A stretch of 6,750 nucleotides of DNA from NCBI GenBank assembly GCA_006227785.1, contig SBFU01000445.1:1-6750 (forward strand), given 5' to 3'. The notes under the pieces were generated by a model. The model was not told the origin of the DNA, did no database searches, and saw only the letters and a list, made by a program, of their open reading frames with translations. The position numbers and the translations under genes are program-made. Source of the DNA: Burkholderiales bacterium. GTDB lineage: Bacteria; Pseudomonadota; Gammaproteobacteria; Burkholderiales; Burkholderiaceae_C. Of the stretch, positions 1 through 6,533 are shown in pieces. How positions within the stretch are numbered: the stretch's first letter is position 1; each line of letters starts with the position of its first letter.

Positions 1-75
1 AGCCGCCTGCACGACCGGCTGCGCTACACAGCCCAGTCGGATGGCAGCTGGGTGCGCGAGCGCCTGGCCCCCTGA
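1..75 (+). CDS. pdxH: Pyridoxamine 5'-phosphate oxidase, C-terminal end (partial)
   Basis: Only the last 24 codons and the TGA stop are inside the window; the gene begins to the left. The visible end contains RLHDRL and finishes in ERLAP. This matches the conserved C-terminus of PdxH, whose E. coli form has RLHDR and ends in DRLAP. PdxH is a cytoplasmic FMN enzyme that oxidises pyridoxamine or pyridoxine 5'-phosphate to pyridoxal 5'-phosphate, and the Arg and His of this tail help bind substrate. The acyltransferase gene starts 18 bases after the stop on the same strand, so the two may be co-transcribed. The identification rests on a short but characteristic tail. Confidence 0.85.
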   Translation, partial: SRLHDRLRYTAQSDGSWVRERLAP

Positions 76-93
76 GCCCCCACACCCCATCGC

Positions 94-690
94 ATGCACC
101 GCACCATCTTCACCACCCCGGTGGTCAACACGCTGCTGCGCGGCTTCTCCGTGGTCTTTCTCAGGCTCACCGGCTGGCGGGTGGAGGGCTCACTGCCACC
201 ACGGGCCGCCAAAAGCGTGTTCATTGCCGCGCCGCACACCAGCAACTGGGATCTGCCCTACACCCTGATGGTGGCATTCGCCCTGCGGCTGAACCCCTAC
301 TGGATGGGCAAGCACACCTTGTTCAAGGCCCCGTTCGGACCGCTGATGCGCTGGCTCGGCGGCATCGCCGTCAACCGCGAGCAGGCCAACAACCTCGTGG
401 CCGCTTCGGCCCAGGCCATCCGCGATGCCGATGGCCCTCTGCAGCTCATCGTCCCACCCGAGGGCACCCGCAGCAAGACCCGTTTCTGGAAGACCGGCTT
501 CTACCACATCGCACGCGCGGCCGACGTACCCATCGTCATGGCCTACATGGACTACACCGCCAAGCGCAGCGGGCTGGGTCCCCTGTTCGAACCCACTGGC
601 GACGTCGATGCCGACATGAATGCCATCAAGGCGTTCTACGCACCGTTCCGCGGCAAGAACGCGGCCCAGTTCGAAAGCCATGGCAGTTGA
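94..690 (+). CDS. PlsC-type 1-acyl-glycerol-3-phosphate acyltransferase family protein
   Basis: A 198-residue single-domain acyltransferase of the PlsC/LPLAT fold. The catalytic H-x4-D motif is HTSNWD at residues 48-53. The second block, with a conserved Arg, is AVNRE at 92-96. The third block is PPEGTRS at 121-127, followed by an aromatic stretch (RFWKTGFYHIA) typical of the short proteobacterial subgroup. Known members move an acyl chain from acyl-ACP or acyl-CoA to a lysophospholipid or similar acceptor at the inner membrane. The acceptor here cannot be told from sequence. There is no clear transmembrane helix, but residues 5-27 are hydrophobic and could sit on the membrane. ATG 94 is the first start after the in-frame pdxH stop, and no strong ribosome binding site precedes it, which fits coupling to pdxH. 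Full PlsC proteins are usually about 240 residues, so this is a compact form and may not be the main PlsC. Confidence 0.9.
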   Translation: MHRTIFTTPVVNTLLRGFSVVFLRLTGWRVEGSLPPRAAKSVFIAAPHTSNWDLPYTLMVAFALRLNPYWMGKHTLFKAPFGPLMRWLGGIAVNREQANNLVAASAQAIRDADGPLQLIVPPEGTRSKTRFWKTGFYHIARAADVPIVMAYMDYTAKRSGLGPLFEPTGDVDADMNAIKAFYAPFRGKNAAQFESHGS

Positions 691-745
691 GCCGGCGCCC
701 TGGGTGCGTGCGGCCCAGCGGTCCCGCGCCAGCCCGCCATGGCCG

Positions 746-1549
746 CTACAGCGCGAAAACCCTCTGGGCGTTTTTGTAGAGAAACAGCGCCCGGGTTTCC
801 GCGTCCAGTCCCAGCAGGTCCAGCTCCTGGAGGCAATCGGCAGGGTTGATCATGGGGTAATTGCTGCCAAACATCACCTTGTGACGGCCGTGTGACTTCA
901 TGAAGGCCACCAGCTCGACCGGGTAGCGACCCGGCTTGTAGGCCGATGTGTCGATGAACACATGGGGAAACTTGGTGGCAAACGCCATCATCTCGTTGTG
1001 CCATGGGTAGCCAATGTGGCCACAGACGATCTTGAGTTCGGGAAAGTCCAGTGCGATCCGCTCGATGTGCAATGGCCGGCCGGTCTCCGAGCTGTGCAGG
1101 GGCCCCGTGAGCCCGACCTGCAGGCAAACCGGGACGTTCAATTCGACACAGGCCGCCAGCACCGGGTAGTAAAGCGCATGGGTGCAAGGCCACTCCCACA
1201 GCCACTGGATGAAGCGCACACCCTTGAAGCCATGCTGGGTCACGTAGTGCCGAACAGTCCGCACCGCCTCGACCGGGTTCCTGAGGTCCGCCGATGCGAG
1301 GCCGACGAACAGGTCCGGATACTGCGAGGTGGCCTGCAGAACTTCATCGTTGCTGATCAGCGGCCCCTGTGGGCCGTACCATGGCGAGAGCAGCGCGCGC
1401 CCGACACCGGCCTCGCGCATGACCCGGGCCGTCTCCTCGATGGGCACCACACCGAAGTCCCGGCGGGTCCATCGCCTCAGGGGTTCGAGAAAGGGTTCGT
1501 TTGCAAAGCCCCGGGTCGGGTGCTGGACCCACACATCGATGACATCCAT
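746..1549 (-). CDS. Amidohydrolase-2 family (TIM-barrel, ACMSD-like) protein
   Basis: A 267-residue protein of the amidohydrolase-related family that includes ACMSD-type decarboxylases and lactonases. Supporting segments are a first strand MDVIDVWVQHP, the mid-barrel KGVRFIQ (109-115), a QVGLTGP segment (144-150), VCGHIGYPW (175-183), an IDTSA strand (199-203), and MFGSNYP (226-232) near the end. The start at 1549 is chosen because homologues begin right at the first strand and a purine-rich GAGAG lies 7 bases upstream. The 30-residue extension possible from 1639 is Pro/Arg-rich and looks non-coding. The usual HxH of strand 1 appears as W7 and Q9, and the usual Asp of strand 8 is N230, while H178 remains. 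Metal-dependent catalysis is therefore doubtful and the substrate is unknown. The gene converges with the acyltransferase gene and lies 135 bases after folK, the last gene of the tight operon, so it may have its own promoter. Confidence 0.88.
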   Translation of the reverse strand: MDVIDVWVQHPTRGFANEPFLEPLRRWTRRDFGVVPIEETARVMREAGVGRALLSPWYGPQGPLISNDEVLQATSQYPDLFVGLASADLRNPVEAVRTVRHYVTQHGFKGVRFIQWLWEWPCTHALYYPVLAACVELNVPVCLQVGLTGPLHSSETGRPLHIERIALDFPELKIVCGHIGYPWHNEMMAFATKFPHVFIDTSAYKPGRYPVELVAFMKSHGRHKVMFGSNYPMINPADCLQELDLLGLDAETRALFLYKNAQRVFAL

Positions 1550-1684
1550 GCGCTGGCTCTCTTCTGGTGTTGGACACGCCCGGGGCGACTCAAGGATACG
1601 GGGGCGCCGACCTGCACTGGCTTTGACAGGCCGCCCCATGAGCCGGGCCGGTCGACGCAGGGCAGCGCGCCGTCAAGCCTCGGG

Positions 1685-2170
1685 TCAGATCGTGTCCAGG
1701 CGCTGGATCGCCTGGCACTGCACACGCGCCAGCATATCGCATGGCACCTGATCCGGTGCGATTTCCCGCAGCGGCACCAGCACAAATGCCCGCTCACACA
1801 TGCGCGGATGGGGCACGGTCAGGCGGGACGAGTCGATGCGAGAGCTGCCGTAGAGCAACAGGTCCAGGTCCAGCGTGCGGGGGGCGTTGCGGTACGGGCG
1901 CTCGCGCCCGGCGGCATTCTCCAGCGACTGCAGGACCGACAGCAGGTCCGGCGCGGTCAGGGAAGTGGCCAGTTCGGCCACGGCATTGAGGTAGTCGGGC
2001 CCGCTGGCGTCAACGGGCGCGGTTCGGTAAAGACCGGATGACCTGAGCAGGCGCACCCCGGCGGTGCCCGCCAGACTGGCCAAGGCACCGCGCAAAGTCA
2101 GCGTCGGGTTACCCAGGTTGGCACCCAGTCCCACGTAGGCGATGACCTCGGGACGATCAGTACCCGTCAT
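1685..2170 (-). CDS. folK: 2-amino-4-hydroxy-6-hydroxymethyldihydropteridine pyrophosphokinase (HPPK)
   Basis: A 161-residue cytoplasmic enzyme that transfers pyrophosphate from ATP to 6-hydroxymethyl-7,8-dihydropterin, the step before dihydropteroate synthase in folate synthesis. The N-terminus has the YVGLGANLG strand and loop (12-20), followed by LYRTAPV (47-53) and the pterin-site segment DYLNAVAEL (59-67). The HPPK signature RNAPRTLDLDLLLYG occupies 94-108, with the two magnesium-binding aspartates at D101 and D103. HPRM at 121-124 and R127 correspond to the family's nucleotide-binding His and Arg region. Length matches the family (about 160). ATG 2170 lies 11 bases after the pcnB stop, so it is very probably translated from the same message; pcnB-folK is a common proteobacterial pair. 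No key residue appears missing. Confidence 0.97.
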   Translation of the reverse strand: MTGTDRPEVIAYVGLGANLGNPTLTLRGALASLAGTAGVRLLRSSGLYRTAPVDASGPDYLNAVAELATSLTAPDLLSVLQSLENAAGRERPYRNAPRTLDLDLLLYGSSRIDSSRLTVPHPRMCERAFVLVPLREIAPDQVPCDMLARVQCQAIQRLDTI

Positions 2171-2181
2171 GGTCCGGCTGA

Positions 2182-3882
2182 TCAGTCGCCGCCCGGACCA
2201 CCACCAGCGTCAGCGGCACCTGCCGCACCGCCTCCTGCGGGTTTGCGGCGACGGCGGCGACGCTTCCTGGCAGGGGCCGCGGCGCCCATGCCTTCGCCGG
2301 CTTCGCCGGCTGCGGACTCGTCCGCCACCTCTTCGCTGTCCGGCGCAAAGGCACTGCCATAGGACGGCGTCGGCACCGGACTGCCCTGGTCATCCCGAAA
2401 GCGCGGATCGTCTGCCGGCACCCCTTGCGCCGTCGGGTCGCTGCCCACTTTCTTCACGCGTCGGACCCTGCCACCGTTTCCTGCAGCGCCAGCTCGGGGC
2501 TGACCGGACTTGCGTTGTGCATCGACCATGTCCTGCCGGTGGTCGTCATCGGCGGTGCTGAACGTCTCCCACCAGTGGGCCAGCTCTTCGTCGATCTCGC
2601 CGGTCTGCGCGCGCAGTCGCAGGAAATCGAAACCGGCCCGAAACCGCGGCTGCTCGACCAGACTGAACACGCCAGCGCCCACACGCTTGTCGAAGCGCGG
2701 CTGCATCATCCAGATTTCGCGCATGTCGGCACCGAGCTTCCCGCGACCCGAAACATCACCGATGCGCGACTCGAACACATCGTCCACCGCCTCCTGCAGC
2801 GCCGAAAACGGTGGTGGCGGGCGCTGGTTGCCGCGTGGCTGCAGACGCTGCTCCCAGCCCTTGCGCACATCGGCCCAAAGCACGCAGGCCAGCAAAAAGC
2901 TGGGGGCCACCGGCTTGCCTTCGCCCACGCGGCGGTCGGTGTCCTGCAGGGCCAGCTTCACGAAGTCATCACCGGCGCGCTGCACCACCAGGTCCAGCAG
3001 CGGGTAGATTCCCTGCGCCAGACCCGCGTCCTTCAAGGACTCGATGCTGGCCAGCGAGTGCCCGGTTTGCAGCAGCTTGAGCATCTCGTCGAACAGACGG
3101 CTCTGCGGCACGTCACGGAGCAGCTCGCGTGACGCCACCAGGGGCTCGCGGGTCTTGCTGTCCAGCCTGAAGCCCAGGGCATTGAGCTTGGCTGCAAAGC
3201 GCACCGCGCGGATGATGCGCACCGGGTCTTCCCGGTAGCGCGTGGCGGCATCACCGATCATGCGCAAGGTCTTCTTCTGCGCGTCGCGGATGCCGTGGTG
3301 GAAATCGACCACCACCTGCGACTCGGGGTCGTAGTACATGGCATTGATGGTGAAGTCGCGTCGGGCGGCATCCTGCTCGATCGGCCCCCAGACGTTGTCG
3401 CGCAGCACGCGGCCGCTGGCATCGACGGCATGCTTCATGCCAGCCAGTTCACCCTTGCTGGTGCGTTCATTGCCCGTCACCTGTTCGGCGTCGGCGCTGT
3501 CGAGGTAGGCACGAAAGGTGGACACCTCGATCACCTCGTGCTCGCGCCCACGGCCGTAGATCACGTGCACGATGCGGAACCGGCGACCGATGATGAAAGC
3601 CCGGCGGAACAGACCCTTGACCTGTTCGGGCGTGGCATTGGTGGCGACGTCGAAGTCCTTGGGACGCAAGCCCAGCAGCAGGTCGCGCACGGCACCGCCG
3701 ACGATATAGGCCTCGAAACCCGCCTGCTTGAGGGTGTGCACGACGTCCAGCGCCCGCTGATCCACCAGCTTGGGGTTGATGCCGTGCACGCTGGCGGGCA
3801 CGTCCTCACGCTTGCCGAATTTGGCCGTCTTGCCACGTCCGGCGGATTTGCCCAGCAGCTTGTCGATGAATTTCTTGATCAT
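2182..3882 (-). CDS. pcnB: Poly(A) polymerase I
   Basis: A 566-residue class II nucleotidyltransferase that adds 3' poly(A) tails to RNA and so marks it for decay. The catalytic head has VGGAVRD (61-67) followed by the metal-binding DFD (76-78). IIGRRFRIVHV (97-107) fits the signature that separates eubacterial poly(A) polymerases from CCA-adding enzymes. RRDFTINAMYY (174-184) and RYREDPVRIIRAVRFAAKL (215-233) are the later head and neck motifs. The body runs to about residue 445. The tail from about 455 is low-complexity Gly/Ala/Pro and contains a run of nine basic residues at 539-547 (RKRRRRRRK). This makes the protein roughly 100 residues longer than E. coli PcnB. ATG 3882 overlaps the HAD gene stop as ATGA and has no clear Shine-Dalgarno, suggesting translational coupling. 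An upstream in-frame ATG at 4059 was rejected because it would add 59 residues lying inside the HAD gene. Confidence 0.96.
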   Translation of the reverse strand: MIKKFIDKLLGKSAGRGKTAKFGKREDVPASVHGINPKLVDQRALDVVHTLKQAGFEAYIVGGAVRDLLLGLRPKDFDVATNATPEQVKGLFRRAFIIGRRFRIVHVIYGRGREHEVIEVSTFRAYLDSADAEQVTGNERTSKGELAGMKHAVDASGRVLRDNVWGPIEQDAARRDFTINAMYYDPESQVVVDFHHGIRDAQKKTLRMIGDAATRYREDPVRIIRAVRFAAKLNALGFRLDSKTREPLVASRELLRDVPQSRLFDEMLKLLQTGHSLASIESLKDAGLAQGIYPLLDLVVQRAGDDFVKLALQDTDRRVGEGKPVAPSFLLACVLWADVRKGWEQRLQPRGNQRPPPPFSALQEAVDDVFESRIGDVSGRGKLGADMREIWMMQPRFDKRVGAGVFSLVEQPRFRAGFDFLRLRAQTGEIDEELAHWWETFSTADDDHRQDMVDAQRKSGQPRAGAAGNGGRVRRVKKVGSDPTAQGVPADDPRFRDDQGSPVPTPSYGSAFAPDSEEVADESAAGEAGEGMGAAAPARKRRRRRRKPAGGGAAGAADAGGGPGGD

Positions 3883-4643
3883 GTGAACAGGTTCAGGATG
3901 CGCCAGCCGCGCTCGGTCGCGATGGCCTTCAACCGGTCGTCGGGGTTGGCCGCCACCGGTTCGCGCACCTTTTCCAGCAGCGACAAGTCGTTGATCGAGT
4001 CGCTGTAGAAGGTGCTGTGGGTCACACGGGTCCAGTCCAGACCGCGAGCCATCAGCCATTGTTCCACACGCGCGACCTTGCCCTCACGGAACGAGGGCAC
4101 ACCTCGGATGGCGCCGGTGGGGTTGCCAGCCCCGTCCCGCTCCAGATCGATGGCAATCAGCTCGTCGACGCCAAAGGCCTTCGCAATCGGCCGGGTGATG
4201 AATTCGTTGGTGGCGGTCACGATGATGACCTGATCACCGGCCGCCTGATGGCGCTGCACCAGCTCGAGCGCCTGGGGCCGGATGGCCGGGCGGATCACCT
4301 CGTCCATGAAGCGCCGGTGGGCATCATCGGCCTTTTGCCGACCATGCTCGGCCAGCGGGGCCACCGAAAAACGCACGTACTCATGGATGTCCAGCGTGCC
4401 GGCCTTGTACTGTTCGTAGAACGCGTCATTGGCTCGGGTATGGGTTTCGGCGTCGCGCCAGCCCAGTGTGACGGTGAACTGACCCCAGGCATGGTCGGAG
4501 TCCAGCGGAATCAGGGTGTGATCGAGATCAAATAAGGCTAGCCTGATCGCCCCCACGCTCCGCCGCTCTCGCGGGTCGCTGCCCCCCGAGGGGGTTCTCG
4601 CGACTTGGGGCGGCCCGGCGTCGCTCGTTTTCGCAATGGTCAT
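3879..4643 (-). CDS. HAD-IB family phosphatase (SerB-like hydrolase)
   Basis: A 254-residue haloacid dehalogenase superfamily hydrolase, subfamily IB. All four catalytic motifs are present: FDLDHTLI with nucleophile D39 and acid/base D41; the Thr of IVTATNEF (T143); K189 in FREGKV; and SDSINDLSLLE with D215 and D219. The helical cap between about 50 and 130 fits the phosphoserine-phosphatase-like group. Such enzymes remove phosphate from small molecules, but the substrate is not predictable. ATG 4643 follows the hda stop by 2 bases, and a GGAAA stretch inside hda could serve as ribosome binding site. Residues about 8-33, before the first strand, are Gly/Pro/Arg-rich and are encoded by a repeat-like stem-loop, so this extension is probably not part of the ancestral protein. 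A GTG at 4556 could give a shorter 225-residue protein beginning just before the first strand. The pcnB start overlaps the stop codon. Confidence 0.9.
   Translation of the reverse strand: MTIAKTSDAGPPQVARTPSGGSDPRERRSVGAIRLALFDLDHTLIPLDSDHAWGQFTVTLGWRDAETHTRANDAFYEQYKAGTLDIHEYVRFSVAPLAEHGRQKADDAHRRFMDEVIRPAIRPQALELVQRHQAAGDQVIIVTATNEFITRPIAKAFGVDELIAIDLERDGAGNPTGAIRGVPSFREGKVARVEQWLMARGLDWTRVTHSTFYSDSINDLSLLEKVREPVAANPDDRLKAIATERGWRILNLFT
4549..4628. repeat. REP-like interspersed repeat with nested stem-loop
   Basis: A GC-rich stretch unlike the flanking coding sequence, with a nested inverted repeat. The outer stem is GTCGC (4575-4579) with GCGAC (4600-4604). The inner stem is CCCCC (4582-4586) with GGGGG (4590-4594) around a CGA loop. 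To the right lies CTTGGGGCGGCCCGGCG (4604-4620), which together with the stem resembles a short repeat I recall from many Comamonadaceae genomes; I cannot confirm this without a search, and no second copy is seen in the window. It sits within the 5' coding part of the HAD phosphatase gene. The outer boundaries are approximate. Confidence 0.5.
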
Positions 4644-4645
4644 GG

Positions 4646-5332
4646 CTATTCGTTTTCCAGCATCGATTTGATCAGCGGGATGGTGATGGCGCGCTGGGTG
4701 CGCAGGGCATAGGCATCGAGCTGGTCCAGCAGCATCATGAGGCTGGACAGGTCGCGGGAGAAACGGGTGAGCATGAAATCCATGACCTCATCCCCCAGGA
4801 ACACCCCGCGCGCATCGGCTGCGCGGCGCAGCACAGCCCGCCGCTCGGCCTCTCCCAAGGCCTGCAGCTGGAACACGTGCCCCCAGCCCAGACGGGTGCG
4901 CAGGTCTTCACGCAGCATCATGTCGGCAGGGGGTCGATCGGCCGCGGCCAGCACCCAGCGCGCCGGACCGAGGGCGGGGGACTGGGCATGGACAAACCAG
5001 TTGAAGGCAGCAGCCTGCTGCTCGGCCGTGTACAGATGAACGTCGTCCAGCAACAGCACCTGCCATTGTTCGTCGAACTCGCCTGGCTGACGCTGTCCGG
5101 CATCCATCCAGCCCGTCCTTGCCCCCTGCTCCCGCAAGGCTTCGCGCACTGCGTGCAGCAGGTGCGTCTTGCCACTGCCACTGGGGCCCCAGATCAGGGT
5201 CGGAACCGGCGATCGCAGGGGGTTCCCGGCCCACAGCCGCAGGTGTTCAAGCACCGCCTCGTTGCCGACATCGATGAAATTCGCGAGCGTGGGCACCGGC
5301 GCCAGCCCGATGTCCAGCGCCATCTGCTTCAT
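4646..5332 (-). CDS. hda: DnaA regulatory inactivator Hda
   Basis: A 228-residue AAA+ protein related to the DnaA ATPase domain. In E. coli, Hda bound to the DNA-loaded sliding clamp triggers hydrolysis of DnaA-bound ATP and so prevents re-initiation of replication. The N-terminus MKQMALDIGL holds a Q-x-x-L clamp-binding type motif (Q3 to L6). Walker A is GPSGSGKTH (49-57) and Walker B is VLLLDDVH (92-99). LRTRL (144-148) carries the candidate arginine finger, and SRDLSSLMMLLDQLD (192-206) matches the sensor II helix. Length fits Hda (about 230), and the DNA-binding domain of DnaA is absent. The start is placed at 5332 because homologues begin MKQxALDIG. ATG 5347 and GTG codons at 5353 and 5356 are in frame upstream, and no start has a strong ribosome binding site. 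The HAD gene follows after 2 bases. Confidence 0.93.
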   Translation of the reverse strand: MKQMALDIGLAPVPTLANFIDVGNEAVLEHLRLWAGNPLRSPVPTLIWGPSGSGKTHLLHAVREALREQGARTGWMDAGQRQPGEFDEQWQVLLLDDVHLYTAEQQAAAFNWFVHAQSPALGPARWVLAAADRPPADMMLREDLRTRLGWGHVFQLQALGEAERRAVLRRAADARGVFLGDEVMDFMLTRFSRDLSSLMMLLDQLDAYALRTQRAITIPLIKSMLENE

Positions 5333-5358
5333 GGGCGTCTGACCCATGCTCACCACAC

Positions 5359-5402
5359 GCCCCTGCGGGCCATGGCCTGGGGCTCAAAGCGCCGTCCCGG
5401 CG
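5359..5402 (-). other. Two short inverted repeats between the permease gene and hda
   Basis: In the short gap before hda, GCCCC (5359-5363) can pair with GGGGC (5379-5383) around the palindrome GGCCATGGCC (5368-5377). A second hairpin, CGCCG (5390-5394) with CGGCG (5398-5402) and a three-base loop, lies just upstream in the message. On the minus strand it is followed by only three T residues, so it is a poor intrinsic terminator. These could partly attenuate transcription or shape the hda leader, but in DNA this GC-rich such pairings also arise by chance. Confidence 0.25.
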
Positions 5403-5414
5403 ACCTGATGGCGC

Positions 5415-6533
5415 TCATCCGCGGTGACCTGAAGGAGGCTGGTCCGCTGCGGCGGTCGTTTGCGATGGAGACCCCTCCAGGTACAGCTCGCTGGAGAGGT
5501 AACCCCGCTTGGCTCGACGGATCGCCACCAGCAGCACCGCACTCGCCGGCAACGCCACCAGAACACCCACAAAGCCGAACAGGTGCCCAAAGGCCATCAG
5601 GGAAAAGATCACCGCAATCGGGTGCAAACCAATGCGTTCGCCCAGCAATCGCGGCGTGACGTACATGCTTTCGAGCACCTGGCCGACGATGAACACCGCA
5701 GCGACCATGGCCACACCCAGCACACTCTGGAACTCCAGCACCGCCGCCAGCAGGCCCATGATCATGCCCAGCCCGAAACCCAGATACGGCACAAACACCG
5801 CCAGCCCGGTGAACACGCCGATGGGCAGGGCCAGTTTCAGGCCCACCAGGGCCAGACCCACGGTGTAGAACACGGCCAGAATGCCCATGACCAGCAGTTG
5901 ACCGCGCAGGTACTGCCCCAGCACCTCGTCGGTTTCGTCCAGGAAACTTTGCACGGTGGCCAGCCAGCGTGGAGGAATCAGGCCCTTGGTTCGTTCGACC
6001 AGTCCCGCCCAGTCCAGCAGCAGGTAATAGGCCACGATGGGTGCGAGGATCAGGTTGCCGAACAGGGCCGCCACGGCACTTCCGCCAATGCGCAGCGAGG
6101 ACAGCAGGCCGGTGATCAGCTCGCTCTCGTGACCGGAGACCAGGTCGCGCAACCAGCCACGCACCTGGGCCACGTCGATCTGCAAGTCCAGCCCGAAGCG
6201 GGCCGCCAGGGGCAACAACACATCGTTGACACGCTCCAGCAGGGCCGGCACCTGCTCCTTGAGCAGCGGAACCTGTCTGGTGATGACCGGCACGATCAGC
6301 AGCACCACCAGCAACATGACGAGCGACAGGGCGGCAATGGCAACGCCAGCGCCCAGCCAGCGGGGTATGCGTTTCTCGTGCAGCCTTTCAACCAGGGGGT
6401 GCAGCGCATAGGCCAGCACAGCCGCCAGCACAAAAGGCATCAACACCGGCGCCAGCAAGGTCAGCAGCAGCCAGGCACCCAGGGCAATGCCGGCCCAGGC
6501 GGCGGCGCGAAGCTGGTTGGGGGTCAAGGTCAT
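5415..6533 (-). CDS. AI-2E family transporter (PerM-like membrane protein)
   Basis: A 372-residue inner-membrane protein of the AI-2E exporter/PerM family (DUF20). Two hydrophobic segments lie near the N-terminus (about 11-30 and 31-46), with YALHPLVERL between them and the next segment at 61-83. A soluble stretch of about 65 residues follows (roughly 85-148), then a segment at 152-173 (LILAPIVAYYLLLDW). The C-terminal half has hydrophobic segments near 211-232, 236-262, 267-287 and 303-337. The conserved family region is VPYLGFGLGMIMGLLAAVL (248-266) and YVTPRLLGERIGLHP (291-305). Members have been linked to autoinducer-2 export or ion transport, but the substrate of this one is unknown. Start 6533 gives the expected length and a hydrophilic cytoplasmic start MTLTPNQL. 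The in-frame ATG at 6629 would add 32 Pro/Arg-rich residues over an inverted-repeat leader and was rejected. hda follows after about 80 bases. An orthologous gene lies beside purM and hda in other proteobacteria. Confidence 0.93.
   Translation of the reverse strand: MTLTPNQLRAAAWAGIALGAWLLLTLLAPVLMPFVLAAVLAYALHPLVERLHEKRIPRWLGAGVAIAALSLVMLLVVLLIVPVITRQVPLLKEQVPALLERVNDVLLPLAARFGLDLQIDVAQVRGWLRDLVSGHESELITGLLSSLRIGGSAVAALFGNLILAPIVAYYLLLDWAGLVERTKGLIPPRWLATVQSFLDETDEVLGQYLRGQLLVMGILAVFYTVGLALVGLKLALPIGVFTGLAVFVPYLGFGLGMIMGLLAAVLEFQSVLGVAMVAAVFIVGQVLESMYVTPRLLGERIGLHPIAVIFSLMAFGHLFGFVGVLVALPASAVLLVAIRRAKRGYLSSELYLEGSPSQTTAAADQPPSGHRG

Noticed and set aside
691..745. Possible bidirectional terminator between the convergent acyltransferase and amidohydrolase genes
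   Set aside because: Only a five-base stem (CTGGG/CCCAG) with a large loop is present and there is no T-run on either strand, so an intrinsic terminator is not supported.
1550..1684. Promoter for the amidohydrolase gene in the gap after folK
   Set aside because: A CTTGAC hexamer appears on the minus strand, but no -10-like element lies at suitable spacing. Only the ribosome binding site near the start is credible.
962..2041. Long plus-strand open frame (359 codons) across the amidohydrolase and folK genes
   Set aside because: It runs antisense across two well-supported genes and their intergenic gap, and shows no domain. It is a by-product of high GC.
3295..4008. Plus-strand open frame (237 codons) opposite pcnB and the HAD gene
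   Set aside because: It is antisense to conserved catalytic motifs of PcnB, and its His/Asp/Val-rich translation has no family resemblance.
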